64,000 nt of DNA from [Clostridium] innocuum (GCA_012317185.1 CP048838.1:3658001-3722000), one strand, 5' to 3'; counted from the first letter of the stretch, positions 37,750-47,445 are shown. A program made the numbers and translations. The notes: generated by a model not told the origin, from the letters alone.

Positions 37750-38931
37750 ATGAATATAGCAATACTCGGTTATGGAACCGTTGGCTCGGGAGTAAAGGAA
37801 ATTATTGATCACGCGGTAACAAAAAGCACCAAACAGTTGCACGTATCCTATATACTGATTCGTAAAGGAAAAGCGAAAACACTTCCTTATATGTGTGATG
37901 ATATCCGGACGATTTTACAGGATACTTCTGTGGATATCATCGTGGAAACGATGGGTGGTCTTGAGCCTGCCCATACGTATATTCTGCAGGCATTGAAAAG
38001 CGGCAAGCATGTCGTTACAGCCAACAAAGCGGTAATCGCAGCTTATCTGAAGGAGTTCACAGATGTCGCAAGAGAGCACAATGTCCGCATTTACTATGAA
38101 GCAAGCACCGGAGGTGGAATTCCCTGGATCGAAGGACTGGCAAAGGCGATGCGAATCGATGAGGTTGACCGCATCCACGGTATTTTCAATGGTACCAGCA
38201 ATTATATTCTGGATCACATGCAGCGCTACCATGCATCCTTTGAGGATATTCTGAAGGAAGCGCAGGAGCTGGGCTATGCGGAGGCAGACCCAAGCGCTGA
38301 TATCGACGGCTATGATATTTGCAACAAGCTGCGTATTTCTGCCAGTCTTGCTTATGACTACCATGTACCGGATACCTTCCCGGTATTCGGCATCCGCAAT
38401 ATCACGAAGCAGGACGTGTCGTATTTTTCATCTTTAGGCTATGCTGTACGTCTGATTGCCAAAACCCGGCGCAACGCAAACCGTTATGGCTGTGTTGTTG
38501 AGCCGGTGCTGTTTGAAGCCGGTTCTCTGGAAAGCAATACACAGGACAATTACAATCTGATTACGCTGCATGGGAAAACCATTGGAGATTTGAAGTTTTT
38601 CGGTCAGGGTGCCGGAAAGCTTCCGACTGCCAACGCCATTGTACAGGATCTGATCGACCTCAATGAAGGCGTTTGTCACATGGATCCTTCCTTCACCAAT
38701 ACGATGAGCTATGATGAGACACTGTGTCTGCGTGATTACATCCTGCGTGCAGATGAGGCGGCACGTGATGAGCTGCAGGATTTCAGCTATGAGGTGAAAT
38801 CCTTTGAAGGGCAGGAGTATCTGCATATTCAGAAGGCTGAGGTATATGAAATGCATCAGGTGATGGAGCGGATGCTAAAGACAGATGTCCATGCCTTTAT
38901 GGCCAGCATCTATGAAAGGGAGGATGACTAG
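37750..38931 (+). CDS. hom: Homoserine dehydrogenase
   Basis: 393 residues from the ATG after GAGGAGGAATTAT. AILGYGTVGSGV is the NAD(P) fold; STGGGIPWIEGLAKAMRIDEVDRIHGIFNGTSNYIL and YAEADPSADIDGYD are the catalytic core with its Lys/Asp/Glu residues. A C-terminal ACT domain is not evident; the last 40 residues only partly resemble one, so allosteric control by threonine may be weak. It reduces aspartate semialdehyde to homoserine. Confidence 0.94.
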   Translation: MNIAILGYGTVGSGVKEIIDHAVTKSTKQLHVSYILIRKGKAKTLPYMCDDIRTILQDTSVDIIVETMGGLEPAHTYILQALKSGKHVVTANKAVIAAYLKEFTDVAREHNVRIYYEASTGGGIPWIEGLAKAMRIDEVDRIHGIFNGTSNYILDHMQRYHASFEDILKEAQELGYAEADPSADIDGYDICNKLRISASLAYDYHVPDTFPVFGIRNITKQDVSYFSSLGYAVRLIAKTRRNANRYGCVVEPVLFEAGSLESNTQDNYNLITLHGKTIGDLKFFGQGAGKLPTANAIVQDLIDLNEGVCHMDPSFTNTMSYDETLCLRDYILRADEAARDELQDFSYEVKSFEGQEYLHIQKAEVYEMHQVMERMLKTDVHAFMASIYEREDD

Positions 38932-38935
38932 CAGT

Positions 38936-40246
38936 ATGATGAAAATAACAAAGTTTGGCGGTTCGTCGGTTGCGAATGCACAGCAGTTCCGCAAGGTTAA
39001 GCATATCATTGAAAGCGATCCGGCCCGGCGCTTTGTCGTTGTCAGTGCATCCGGACGTGAGCATAAGAAGGATAATAAGGTGACCGATCTGCTGTATCTG
39101 ATTGAGGCCCATTTAAAATACAGCGTCGATCATTTATCCCTGTTTCATCTGATAGAGGAGCGCTTTATATCCATTAAGAATGATCTTGGACTGAGCTATC
39201 CGATTGAGGAGGACCTCGCAAAGCTGAAAGGTCAGCTGAATAAGACAATGTCCACGGATTATCTGGTTTCACGAGGAGAATATCTGACCGCTAAGCTGAT
39301 GGCGGAGTATCTTGGCTTTCCATTTGTGGATGCAAAGGATATCATCACCTTCCGTTATGATGGGAAAATTGATTTTGATGCGACAAAGTACCGAATGGAT
39401 AATACAATGAAGAAGCTGGACCGTTTTGTCATTCCCGGCTTCTATGGCGCACTGCCGGATGGCACCGTGCGTACAATGTCACGTGGTGGAAGTGATATAA
39501 CGGGTTCAATTCTGGCGGATATTCTAAATGCGGATATGTACGAGAACTGGACAGATGTTTCCGGCATACTGATGGCTGACCCGAGAATTGTCCACCATCC
39601 AAAACGCATCAACACCATCACCTACTCCGAGCTGCGTGAGCTTTCCTATATGGGGGCAAGTGTTCTGCATGAGGAGGCAATTTTTCCGGTAAAGGAAAAA
39701 AACATCCCGATCAATATCCTGAATACCAATCATCCGGAGGAGGGTGGTACCATCATCGTGGAGAAAGATGATCATCCAAGCGAGCAGATGATTACCGGTA
39801 TCGCAGGGAAGAAGAATTTCACCGTTATTGCCATTTATAAAAACCACATGTCGGATGAAGTTGGCATTATCCGCCGGGCGCTGGAAATCTGTGAGAATTA
39901 CCGGATCAGCATCGAGCATATTCCAAGCGGGATCGATTCCTTCAGCATCGTTGTCAATTCCGAGGATGTGAAGGATATCATTTACGATATGGTGGGCGAT
40001 ATGAAGAAGGCCTGCAATGCCGATGAAATCAAAATCATTGATAATATTTCCCTGATTGCCACGGTTGGCCGTCAGATGATGTATCGTCCGGGTATCAGCG
40101 GGAAGCTGTTTGCTGTGCTGGGAAAGAATAATATCAATATTCGCATGATTGCGCAGGGAACGGACGAAATGAATATTATCGTCGGTGTGGAAAACAAGGA
40201 TTACGAAAAAACAGTGGAAACCATTTACAACAACTTTGTTGTTTAG
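38936..40246 (+). CDS. lysC: Aspartokinase
   Basis: 436 residues from the ATG-ATG at 38936, four bases after the hom stop. MKITKFGGSSVANAQQFRKV is the kinase lysine loop; FVVVSASG, MSRGGSDITGSILA and NWTDVSGILMADPRI complete the aspartate/ATP sites; the last 130 residues are two ACT domains (IAIYKNHMSDEVGIIRRALEI; ATVGRQMMYRPGISGKLFAVL). The ACT pair should confer feedback control by lysine or threonine. GGGAGG lies 12 bases upstream. The chain is longer at the front than most (KVKHIIESDP). Confidence 0.93.
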   Translation: MMKITKFGGSSVANAQQFRKVKHIIESDPARRFVVVSASGREHKKDNKVTDLLYLIEAHLKYSVDHLSLFHLIEERFISIKNDLGLSYPIEEDLAKLKGQLNKTMSTDYLVSRGEYLTAKLMAEYLGFPFVDAKDIITFRYDGKIDFDATKYRMDNTMKKLDRFVIPGFYGALPDGTVRTMSRGGSDITGSILADILNADMYENWTDVSGILMADPRIVHHPKRINTITYSELRELSYMGASVLHEEAIFPVKEKNIPINILNTNHPEEGGTIIVEKDDHPSEQMITGIAGKKNFTVIAIYKNHMSDEVGIIRRALEICENYRISIEHIPSGIDSFSIVVNSEDVKDIIYDMVGDMKKACNADEIKIIDNISLIATVGRQMMYRPGISGKLFAVLGKNNINIRMIAQGTDEMNIIVGVENKDYEKTVETIYNNFVV

Positions 40247-40311
40247 ACACACCGCATGCTTCACAATTCGCGCATACAGAACATATAGATAGAATATGAG
40301 GAGAGAGTGAA

Positions 40312-41337
40312 ATGAAAACATACAAGGTCGCAATACTCGGTGCCACCGGTGCTGTAGGTCAGGAAATGATAAAGATTTTAATGGAGCGCAGCTTCCCAAT
40401 CTGTGAGCTGCATCTTTTGGCAAGTGCAAGAAGTGCAGGGAAGAAGCTTACCATTGCCGGTAGGGAGTATACCGTTGAGGAAACGACAGAAAACAGCTTC
40501 GACGGCATGGATATCGTTTTAGGAGCTGCAGAAAATGATATTGCCGAAAAATATCTGCCGATTGCCGCAGAAAAAGGAGCTGTTGTTGTGGATAACAGCT
40601 CAGCTTTCCGACTGGATGAGCAGGTACCGCTGATCATTCCGGAGGTGAATCCACAGGCAGTACATGAGCATCACGGCATCATCGCCAATCCAAACTGTGC
40701 AACGATTATCGCACTGGTTGCGCTACAGCCGCTGCATGCATATGCAAATGCAAAGCGTATGGTCGTTTCCACATATCAGGCTGTCAGCGGTGCAGGCGTC
40801 AACGGAATCCGTGAGCTCAATCAGCAGGTGGGTGCGCTGGCACATGGCAAGGAGGTATCAGTTTCCACCTTCCAGTATCAGATTGCCTATAATCTCATTC
40901 CGCAGATTGGCGGCTTCAACGAGGCCGGCTATTCCAGCGAGGAAATGAAGATGCAGAACGAAGGACGCAAGATTATGAGTAATCCTGAGCTTTGCGTAAA
41001 CTGTACCTGCGTACGCGTTCCTGTGATTCGTTCCCATTCCGAATCTATTATGGTAGAGTTTGAGAAGGAAATCAGCGTAGAAAAGGCAAGGGAGCTGCTG
41101 CAGGGGGCACCGGGTGTCAGACTGGTGGATGAGCCGCAGGAGCAGGTATATCCGATGCCGCTGGATACCACCGATCAGGATCTGGTGTTTGTCGGTCGTA
41201 TTCGTGAGGATATGAGCGGGCATGCGAATGCATTAAGCTTCTGGTGCTGTGGTGACCAGGTTCGCAAAGGGGCCGCTACCAATGCGGTTCAGATTGCTGA
41301 GCTTGTCATTCAGGAAAAGGAAAAACAGCAGGAATAA
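40312..41337 (+). CDS. asd: Aspartate-semialdehyde dehydrogenase
   Basis: 341 residues. GATGAVGQEM binds NADP, NPNCATII has catalytic Cys129, and SYQAVSGAGVNGI-like STYQAVSGAGVNGIRELNQQ with the later RVPVIRSHSESI (His base) are the family marks. It makes aspartate semialdehyde from aspartyl phosphate. It lies 65 bases after lysC and closes the rightward hom-lysC-asd operon at a strong terminator. GAGGAGAGAGTGAA precedes the ATG. Confidence 0.96.
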   Translation: MKTYKVAILGATGAVGQEMIKILMERSFPICELHLLASARSAGKKLTIAGREYTVEETTENSFDGMDIVLGAAENDIAEKYLPIAAEKGAVVVDNSSAFRLDEQVPLIIPEVNPQAVHEHHGIIANPNCATIIALVALQPLHAYANAKRMVVSTYQAVSGAGVNGIRELNQQVGALAHGKEVSVSTFQYQIAYNLIPQIGGFNEAGYSSEEMKMQNEGRKIMSNPELCVNCTCVRVPVIRSHSESIMVEFEKEISVEKARELLQGAPGVRLVDEPQEQVYPMPLDTTDQDLVFVGRIREDMSGHANALSFWCCGDQVRKGAATNAVQIAELVIQEKEKQQE

Positions 41338-41374
41338 AGGAAAACTGTTCCTACTGATATGTAAAGCTGCAATA

Positions 41375-41419
41375 AAAATCTCAAATTCCGTTCACTGTGA
41401 CAGAATTTGAGATTTTTTT
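41375..41419 (+). terminator. Terminator of hom-lysC-asd
   Basis: AAAATCTCAAATTC and GAATTTGAGATTTT form a 14-bp perfect stem followed by T; loop of 14 bases. Confidence 0.85.
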
Positions 41420-41542
41420 GTTCGGTATCTTCCTGTACTTGTTCTTATAGTAAGGCTTCCTTCTGTTCGCATTTTCGTATTTACCAGGCAGTAAATATAC
41501 GAAGCGGTATGCATGCAGTATCCACTGCAATATACGTGCCAT

Positions 41543-42205
41543 TCAATCGCCATCAACCTGCGATTTATCCGTTGCCGCATACAGGATGCTTTTTATACAG
41601 CGGTATGTGTCCTCGCATTGTTCCAGCATTGGCATGTGACAGGCATTTCTTATAAAATGAAACTGCAACCGTTTTACTGTTTCCCAATGTAGATTCAAAT
41701 CCTGAATCCGATTGGAATACTCACAGATTCCGCGATCTCCATAGATCATGTGTATCGGTACGGTGATATCCGTCAGTGGACTGTAATCAAACTGCTCCTG
41801 CAGCTGCTTCGCCAGTGAGTCCTGATACCATACGGCTTCCTTTGCCATCTCCTTTTGCAGTTTAACACCCAGCGTTGCCATACTCTGCTTCATAACGAGA
41901 TTACGATAAAAGGGCTCTGCCGGACATAAATTGCTCTCTATGCAAATAACGCATTTCACCGGCACACCAAAATCATGTGCCAGCTGCAGGGCAAGGATTC
42001 CGCCCATGCTGTGTCCGATAATAACATCAATATCCCTGGGAAGCTGTGATGCAATCCAGGAAGCCAAATCCATCACCTGAGCTGCCTGTGCTGTAACCTC
42101 ATGCGAATACTCCATAAACAGCAAATCATGTTCTTTCAGGCAGGAAGCTGCCTGTTTCCAAAGCTTGGATGTACAATACAATCCCTGCAGCATCAATATT
42201 CTCAT
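41543..42205 (-). CDS. Alpha/beta-hydrolase
   Basis: 220 residues from the ATG after AGGAGGAAAAGGAAC. MRILMLQGLYCTSKLW is the first strand with the oxyanion region, IIGHSMGGILAL carries the nucleophilic Ser, and a late ACHMPMLEQ supplies the catalytic His. No signal peptide. Substrate unknown. It follows a metallo-beta-lactamase-fold hydrolase by 13 bases, so the two are likely one transcription unit. Confidence 0.82.
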   Translation of the reverse strand: MRILMLQGLYCTSKLWKQAASCLKEHDLLFMEYSHEVTAQAAQVMDLASWIASQLPRDIDVIIGHSMGGILALQLAHDFGVPVKCVICIESNLCPAEPFYRNLVMKQSMATLGVKLQKEMAKEAVWYQDSLAKQLQEQFDYSPLTDITVPIHMIYGDRGICEYSNRIQDLNLHWETVKRLQFHFIRNACHMPMLEQCEDTYRCIKSILYAATDKSQVDGD

Positions 42206-42218
42206 GTTCCTTTTCCTC

Positions 42219-42980
42219 CTATAGGCGAATGGAGAAATTTTCATATCGAAATTCTCCACTGCCATGCTGAAGCAGACCCTTTTCCTGCAACTTTTCCCAT
42301 GCCTGTGCTGTCTCCTGAATCAGTGAAGGCCCCACTTCGATTGTATCATGGGCAGGCAGCAGGCGCTGAAGCGCTAGCTTTTGCAGCCTTTGTACCGACA
42401 GCAGATATGCCTGTGGATCAGTGGACGGATAATCACAGTACAGAACACCTTTATAGATAAGATCCCCGCAGTACAGCCATTCCCGTTCCAGATCAAAAAA
42501 GCACATATGTCCAGGAGAATGCCCCGGTGTATGCAGGACACGGATATGACGACCGCCAAGATCCAGGATATCCCCATCTCTTACAATGCCTGCATTTCCC
42601 TGCCATACAGTATAGGCGTCCAAATGAAAATCACCTGGAAAAGAACAGGGCTCTTTCATCAGCTGCTGCTTCACCACATTAAGCGGCAGTGGAAATTCTC
42701 CATTCAGCCAGGAATACTCCCGTTCATGAACCAGTACATCAATATAGCTGCCATGACTGCCGATATGGTCCCAATGCACATGTGTAGCAATTACAGTAAC
42801 CGGCAATGCAGTCAGCCGATCTGTTATTTTACGAATATCCGCGACCCCCAGACCACTGTCAATCAGTAAAGCCCTCTGCTTTCCAAGCAGCAGATAACAA
42901 TTTGTATTTTCATAATGCTTATGCTCTGAAATCACATAGGTTGTATCATCCAGCATTTGAACCTGAAACCAGTCCTTCAT
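42219..42980 (-). CDS. Metallo-beta-lactamase-fold hydrolase
   Basis: 253 residues from the ATG after GGAGGTGTATGT. THVHWDHIGSHG is the HxHxDH zinc motif, HTPGHSPGHMCF supplies the next His, CGDLIYKG the bridging Asp, and PAHD the last His. This is the glyoxalase II-like group with two zinc ions; the substrate, a thioester or lactone, is not determined. Upstream gene of a two-gene unit with an alpha/beta-hydrolase. Confidence 0.88.
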   Translation of the reverse strand: MKDWFQVQMLDDTTYVISEHKHYENTNCYLLLGKQRALLIDSGLGVADIRKITDRLTALPVTVIATHVHWDHIGSHGSYIDVLVHEREYSWLNGEFPLPLNVVKQQLMKEPCSFPGDFHLDAYTVWQGNAGIVRDGDILDLGGRHIRVLHTPGHSPGHMCFFDLEREWLYCGDLIYKGVLYCDYPSTDPQAYLLSVQRLQKLALQRLLPAHDTIEVGPSLIQETAQAWEKLQEKGLLQHGSGEFRYENFSIRL

Positions 42981-43177
42981 ACATACACCTCCGCTACCCA
43001 TTCAGTATAACACTTACAGCATCAGCCGCAAAGCAAGAATGCTTTCACCTTCCTGTTTCCAGCTTGAAATAAATTTCGCATATATCTGTAAACAGCAATA
43101 TACAAAAGGAATCCATCAGCTGACAGAATATTTCCTATATTATGATGCGAGTCACCTCAGAAAGCAGAATAGAATAG

Positions 43178-43231
43178 TAAAAAAACCTGTATCCAGAAAA
43201 CCGATATAGTTTCGGCATCCGTTTTACAGGC
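43178..43231 (-). terminator. Terminator after the 43249 membrane protein gene
   Basis: On the minus strand CCTGTA pairs with TACAGG, with an inner imperfect AAACGGAT/ATCGGTTT stem, followed by seven T. Confidence 0.7.
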
Positions 43232-43248
43232 TACAGCTTTGCTTGATA

Positions 43249-43605
43249 TCAGGCATTCTTCATTTCATTTGCTACGGGCTCTGAAACAAACTCTTCTGCT
43301 TCCTCTTCCACCTCTTCTTCGATTACATCCTCAATACACAGACGAAGTGTACTTGTCAGATCATTGATTTTCTTCAGAACCTCACCGATTCCATAGGCCA
43401 AAAAAGCGAAGCCAAAGTAAGGTACACAGCCGGTGAAATACAAATTGAGAATATCTGTCAGCTGCAGTGTATATGTTGTTTTATAGCTTTCCACCGTCAG
43501 ATACGCCTGATAGATTTCAAAAGCGGCAATTGCCAGGAAGATAACAGAGGCCACATAAAAGACGATACTTGCCTTGGAGATTTTCATTTCTTTTTTCGTT
43601 TTCAT
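43249..43605 (-). CDS. Small membrane protein, unknown
   Basis: 118 residues. A short Lys-rich start (MKTKKEMKISK) is followed by two membrane helices (about 14-34 and 55-77) and an acidic tail (EDVIEEEVEEEAEEFVSE). The topology fits an inner-membrane protein with a cytosolic acidic tail. No family recognised. Stands alone between a hydrolase operon and tRNA-Leu; it has its own terminator. Confidence 0.65.
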   Translation of the reverse strand: MKTKKEMKISKASIVFYVASVIFLAIAAFEIYQAYLTVESYKTTYTLQLTDILNLYFTGCVPYFGFAFLAYGIGEVLKKINDLTSTLRLCIEDVIEEEVEEEAEEFVSEPVANEMKNA

Positions 43606-43859
43606 GATTTCAACCTTTCTTTACGTGTCCCTATTATCTACTACAAATGTGTGAATAATATGTGTACTATGTGAATTTTTAAAGAATTTTTCAGGTAAGC
43701 GTTCCCACCTATCATCAACGGATTCACTCTATGGTATCCCTGATTGTATCGTATTTCCTCAGTGAACCATACCGTTCCTGATACAATTCTCTTATTTTTT
43801 TCAAAAACATCTGGATTATTCATGAAAAATATAGTATGATAAATAGGCATTTAGGAAAC

Positions 43860-43945
43860 GCAGACGTGGTGGAATGGCAGACACGCTACTTTGAGGGGGT
43901 AGTGAGCGTATGCTCGTGTGAGTTCAAATCTCATCGTCTGCACCA
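43860..43945 (+). tRNA. tRNA-Leu (anticodon GAG)
   Basis: Acceptor GCAGACG/CGTCTGC, discriminator A, encoded CCA. Anticodon arm CTACT-TTGAGGG-GGTAG gives GAG. Class II variable arm TGAGCGTATGCTCGT and T arm GAGTTCAAATCTC are present. Confidence 0.95.
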
Positions 43946-43956
43946 TTTTGATAAAT

Positions 43957-43980
43957 AAGCCGGTAAATATCGGCTTTTTT
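43957..43980 (+). terminator. Terminator of tRNA-Leu(GAG)
   Basis: AAGCCG-GTAAATAT-CGGCTT followed by T run, 12 bases after the tRNA. Confidence 0.8.
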
Positions 43981-44048
43981 ATATGGTTCACAGTATGCAG
44001 ATCATTATATTCACTCTGTTTGAGACTGCTGCTGCCTTTTATATGAAT

Positions 44049-44095
44049 AAAAATCAGGCATCGATCTCAGCATCCCAGATCAACAGCCTGATTTT
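44049..44095 (-). terminator. Terminator of the methyltransferase gene
   Basis: AAAATCAGGC (44050-44059) pairs perfectly with GCCTGATTTT (44086-44095), followed on the minus strand by T-rich sequence. An inner GATC/GATC pair extends the stem. Confidence 0.75.
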
Positions 44096-44172
44096 CAAAC
44101 GCATTCGGGTATCTTCCCCGTTTCTTATTTTATTATATTTTCTGAACTCAAGACTAAGCTAGCGTCATATGT

Positions 44173-44961
44173 TTATACTTTCTCAGCCATGAGCAGCATG
44201 GATAACGGCAAGCCCATTGCATCATATACATCCGACAGTCCGATATCATAATCATATTCATTCAGCAGCTTTACACTCATACCGCTTTGTATGGTGCTGT
44301 TAACAAGCTCTGAAATGGAGTGTGAAAAGCTTGTGAATGTCTTGGATGCATAATCTCCGGAAATATACCCCATCCCATTGTTTTCAATCCATGGCTCCTC
44401 CGTAAAATATTTGTGCTCCAGCAGTCTAACGGCATCATCACAGTAGCACTCCTCTCCCGGCAGAGGGAGCATATTCATGAGTGGATGAAAATCATGAAGC
44501 AGCATAATGCCCTTTGGCTTTAGACAGTCGGACACCACCTGAAAAAGTGCGTTTACATCCTGAAACCAGGTAATTGCACCGATCGTAAACAGGATCACAT
44601 CGAATTTCTGATGATATTCGCTTCCTATATCCAGAATATTCATAGCTAAAAAGCTACATGGTACATGCAGCTGCTTTGCATGCATTTGCCCCTGTGCAAT
44701 CAGATTTTCTGCAATATCAAAGCCGGTACCAACTGCCCCATAGTGTCTGCAGATGGATAGCAGCTCCCTGCCGTTGCTGCAGCAAAACTGCGCAACATGT
44801 TTTCCAGCAAGATTCAGTTGATCAAGCTCAGCCTGTAATGCGGGCTGAATGTAATAAGCGGATGACGCCTGGAGGTTTTCAACGACTGCATCTCCCCAGC
44901 CATTGATTCTATTGTTGAACGCTTCCTCCCAAGCTTCCTTGTTCATTTCTATATAGCTCAT
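44173..44961 (-). CDS. Class I SAM-dependent methyltransferase
   Basis: 262 residues. Motif I is HVAQFCCSNGRELLSI (about 55-70), followed by the acidic FDIAENLI (motif II), and FDVILFTIGAITWF plus LKPKGIMLLHDFHP (motifs IV and VI). It transfers a methyl group from SAM to an unidentified small molecule or protein. GAGAAAAC precedes the ATG. Single gene, own terminator. Confidence 0.88.
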   Translation of the reverse strand: MSYIEMNKEAWEEAFNNRINGWGDAVVENLQASSAYYIQPALQAELDQLNLAGKHVAQFCCSNGRELLSICRHYGAVGTGFDIAENLIAQGQMHAKQLHVPCSFLAMNILDIGSEYHQKFDVILFTIGAITWFQDVNALFQVVSDCLKPKGIMLLHDFHPLMNMLPLPGEECYCDDAVRLLEHKYFTEEPWIENNGMGYISGDYASKTFTSFSHSISELVNSTIQSGMSVKLLNEYDYDIGLSDVYDAMGLPLSMLLMAEKV

Positions 44962-45524
44962 GTTTTCTCTGTACTCTCTTTCCTATCATTATATTCATCT
45001 TATTTAGCCTCCTTCCCCAGTATGCAAGCATAACTGATTTCTTAAATTATATCATAAATCTGGAGCATACAGCCTGGTTTTCGTAATTAGAGCTGCTGCA
45101 AACTCACCATACCTTCTATTATATTATGCGTGTGATATAATTTTCTGAAATTTCTGCATGGAACTGGTGTTTTGCCAATACTGCAGCCCTTTCTGAACAT
45201 AGGATAAGGTAGAAAACAGAGATATCTGTTTTCTGAAGCTGCAGTGATAATTTCATTCCATGATCATTTTTCATCCTGAATGATCGTTTTACCAAATCGT
45301 CTCCTCCCCTTATCATCGGATCAATTACGATTCGGGATTTCATCATTGATTCTACTCTTTCCCCTTTCCAGAAGAAAAAGAATCCTGTAACAAGAAAAAT
45401 TCCTACTCCCTTATGGGGTAATCCAAAATTAGGAGAATACAACACGAATGTATTTATCAATAGCATTTGCATCCTCCTATTTGCAAACACCCTGGAGTAA
45501 GAAAGAACAAGGGAAAAGCAGCCA
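44962..45524. other. Stretch with no convincing gene
   Basis: A minus-strand frame at 45119-45490 (123 codons) has no ribosome site at its first start, odd residue content and no recognisable domain; an internal start (MMKSRIVIDPMIRGGDD) is preceded only by GAAAGGGGAAAGAG, a weak site. It is not called. The right edge holds one arm of the interrupted terminator described with the IS element. Confidence 0.4.
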
Positions 45525-45534
45525 CTGTAAAAAG
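45525..45534. repeat. Target-site duplication of IS4 element, left
   Basis: CTGTAAAAAG directly flanks the left inverted repeat and recurs at 47421-47430 directly outside the right repeat. Confidence 0.85.
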
Positions 45535-45570
45535 CAATGTCATCAACTTAAGGTATCTTGACAAAAAAAG

Positions 45571-45623
45571 AGTATTCAGTATAGAGAACAATCAATATGT
45601 TCCTATAGAGGATACTTTTTTTT
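45571..45623. terminator. Hairpin terminator at the IS left end
   Basis: AGTATTC (45571-45577) pairs with GGATACT (45610-45616), with inner TATAG/CTATA and GAACA/TGTTC stems, flanked by T runs on both strands. It ends the transposase transcript. Confidence 0.75.
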
Positions 45624-45681
45624 GAAAAATAAGTGCGCAAAAAAACACGAATTTGGTACTATCATACTATTTCACACTACA

Positions 45682-47034
45682 TCAATAAGAATAACGATAA
45701 GTCATTCTATGTTTATTCAATCGCTTTTTCTGTCTGCTATATATGCTATTTCTGTCTTGGCGTATTGGACAGAGATGACGCATCATCTCTTTATCCATTT
45801 TTACTGATGCTTTTTTGGCTAGCTTTGGATGATCATAATACACAAATATCTTCAGTAGATAGTGTTTCAATTTTCCACTCGCATAATTTCTATTAAATGC
45901 CATCTCATATTTATATCTTTCCTGTTGTATGGTACTTAAGTTTTCTTTTGAACATACGATATCAGATACAGCATTGTATACTAATGCACATGCGTATATA
46001 TCCTGCTTTATCAATTGTTCCCGATAACCTGAGAATTCTTCCATCTTTAATTGTGACTTCATGGAGCGATAGCAGGTTTCTATGTCCCAGCGCAGATGAT
46101 ACAGTTCCTTCATACTTTCTGTATCAAAATCAGTTTCAGAAAGATTTGTCAATAATATCTCTGTAGCTGTACTTCCGTCATTGAGTACGATTTGGAATTT
46201 CACAAAACGTAAATGGTAGGTAGTATTCATAAGTTTTATCCGAAATGATCTATCCTCACGGAAGTGATTACTCCGCAATCTACCATATATGACATCAATC
46301 CATTTATCATCTTCATCATCACGAAGTTCTTCACATTCCCTTTTAAAATCATTTGCTTTTAATCGAAAGACAAAATATTGACCGCTTTCTAACATCTGAT
46401 CGATCAGCTTAATAGAAGGATATCCTCTGTCAAATATACAAACCATTTTTGATCCTTGAGGTAAGATATCTCGTGCATAACCCAAATGATCTTCTGCGCT
46501 TGATTTCTCACTGTATTTATACGAATTTATAGATATATCTATAATACATTTATTAATGACATCAAAAATACTGGAAGCAGAACCCATCACAGGATCATTA
46601 TCGCCATCGTGCAATTTTGTTTTCCAAACCTCTTTATTATCTCTCCATTTAGGTATCAAAAAATCGCTTCCATCAATCGCCATAATATAATAATCATTTA
46701 ATTTTAATAATTTCTTTTCTGCATATACATCTCTGTTGATATCATGAAGAATTGTACGAAGGGCATCAGGGTTAAATTTCATCCGCGCATTAAAATAACC
46801 TGTTTGTGATATTTCTATATTTTCATCAACTTGTTCAATGAAATCAGAAATTTCATTCTTCTGTGATTTTCCGGTTGTGGCAAGCATCTGCATAAAGATA
46901 TGAGGCAAAAGGATTTTTCTCTTTCTCGTATAAGCATTTTGATTATTTCCACGGATAATATCAATATATTCAGTATCGAGCAGAAAAGCGGTTCTATGAA
47001 TCCTGTTTAGATAAGATTTTTCACACGACATCAT
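45682..47034 (-). CDS. IS4-family transposase (DDE)
   Basis: 450 residues with the DDE residues in order: IMAIDGSDF (first Asp, about 117), CIFDRGYPS (second Asp, about 198) and YHLRWDIETCYRSMKSQLKMEEFSG, which is the IS4 Y-(2)-R-(3)-E-(6)-K signature with catalytic Glu. The C-terminus is strongly basic (KKRLNKHRMTYRYSY). It cuts and joins the element's ends. No frameshift or stop interrupts it, so it should be active. IRs and duplication are described with the element. Confidence 0.93.
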   Translation of the reverse strand: MMSCEKSYLNRIHRTAFLLDTEYIDIIRGNNQNAYTRKRKILLPHIFMQMLATTGKSQKNEISDFIEQVDENIEISQTGYFNARMKFNPDALRTILHDINRDVYAEKKLLKLNDYYIMAIDGSDFLIPKWRDNKEVWKTKLHDGDNDPVMGSASSIFDVINKCIIDISINSYKYSEKSSAEDHLGYARDILPQGSKMVCIFDRGYPSIKLIDQMLESGQYFVFRLKANDFKRECEELRDDEDDKWIDVIYGRLRSNHFREDRSFRIKLMNTTYHLRFVKFQIVLNDGSTATEILLTNLSETDFDTESMKELYHLRWDIETCYRSMKSQLKMEEFSGYREQLIKQDIYACALVYNAVSDIVCSKENLSTIQQERYKYEMAFNRNYASGKLKHYLLKIFVYYDHPKLAKKASVKMDKEMMRHLCPIRQDRNSIYSRQKKRLNKHRMTYRYSY

Positions 47035-47318
47035 AAGGACTCCTCCGGATAAACCAATAATGGTTTATTCTTAGCATAAGCAGCTTTAAGATAAGGGATC
47101 TGATCAAAAGTGACTTCTCCAAGATAAGCAACAGTCTCCTGAGAAACTTTTTGTACCATTTCTAGTAGATTTCACAATACTGGCATAGATTTTGGATCCT
47201 TTTTTTCCAAGTTCTCACATACATAACAGCACCATCGTACACACTACAAATCAATTTAGATATATATTAAATAATGTGTAATCATCCTTTCATTTCACAC
47301 TACAATTATAGCATAATT

Positions 47319-47361
47319 AAAGGTGAAATAGATACCCATTTTAGGTAATCATTTCACCTTT
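47319..47361. terminator. Hairpin at the IS right end
   Basis: AAAGGTGAAAT (47319-47329) pairs with ATTTCACCTTT (47351-47361) and is followed by T on the plus strand. It lies upstream of the transposase gene and probably blocks transcription read-in. Confidence 0.7.
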
Positions 47362-47420
47362 TTTCGTTTTCTATACAATAAACCACACATTTGTCAAGAT
47401 ACCTTAAGTTGATGACATTG

Positions 47421-47430
47421 CTGTAAAAAG
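47421..47430. repeat. Target-site duplication of IS4 element, right
   Basis: Second copy of CTGTAAAAAG. Removing the IS and one copy restores a terminator-like hairpin (GCAGCCAC...GTGACTGC plus T run). Confidence 0.85.
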
Positions 47431-47445
47431 TGACTGCTTTTTCAA

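Larger units (their letters stand above)
45535..47420. mobile_element. IS4-family insertion sequence, complete (1886 bp)
   Basis: The element is bounded by identical 31-bp inverted repeats at 45535-45565 and 47390-47420, starting CAATGTCATCAACTTAAGG, and by a 10-bp target duplication. It holds one transposase gene (45682-47034, minus). Hairpins with T runs near both ends (45571-45623 and 47319-47361) insulate the transposase gene from outside transcription. The perfect ends, matching duplication and intact frame indicate a recent insertion. Confidence 0.9.

Noticed and set aside
45119..45490. 123-codon minus-strand frame
   Set aside because: No ribosome site at its first start, weak one at the internal start, unusual composition and no domain; listed only as an unassigned stretch.
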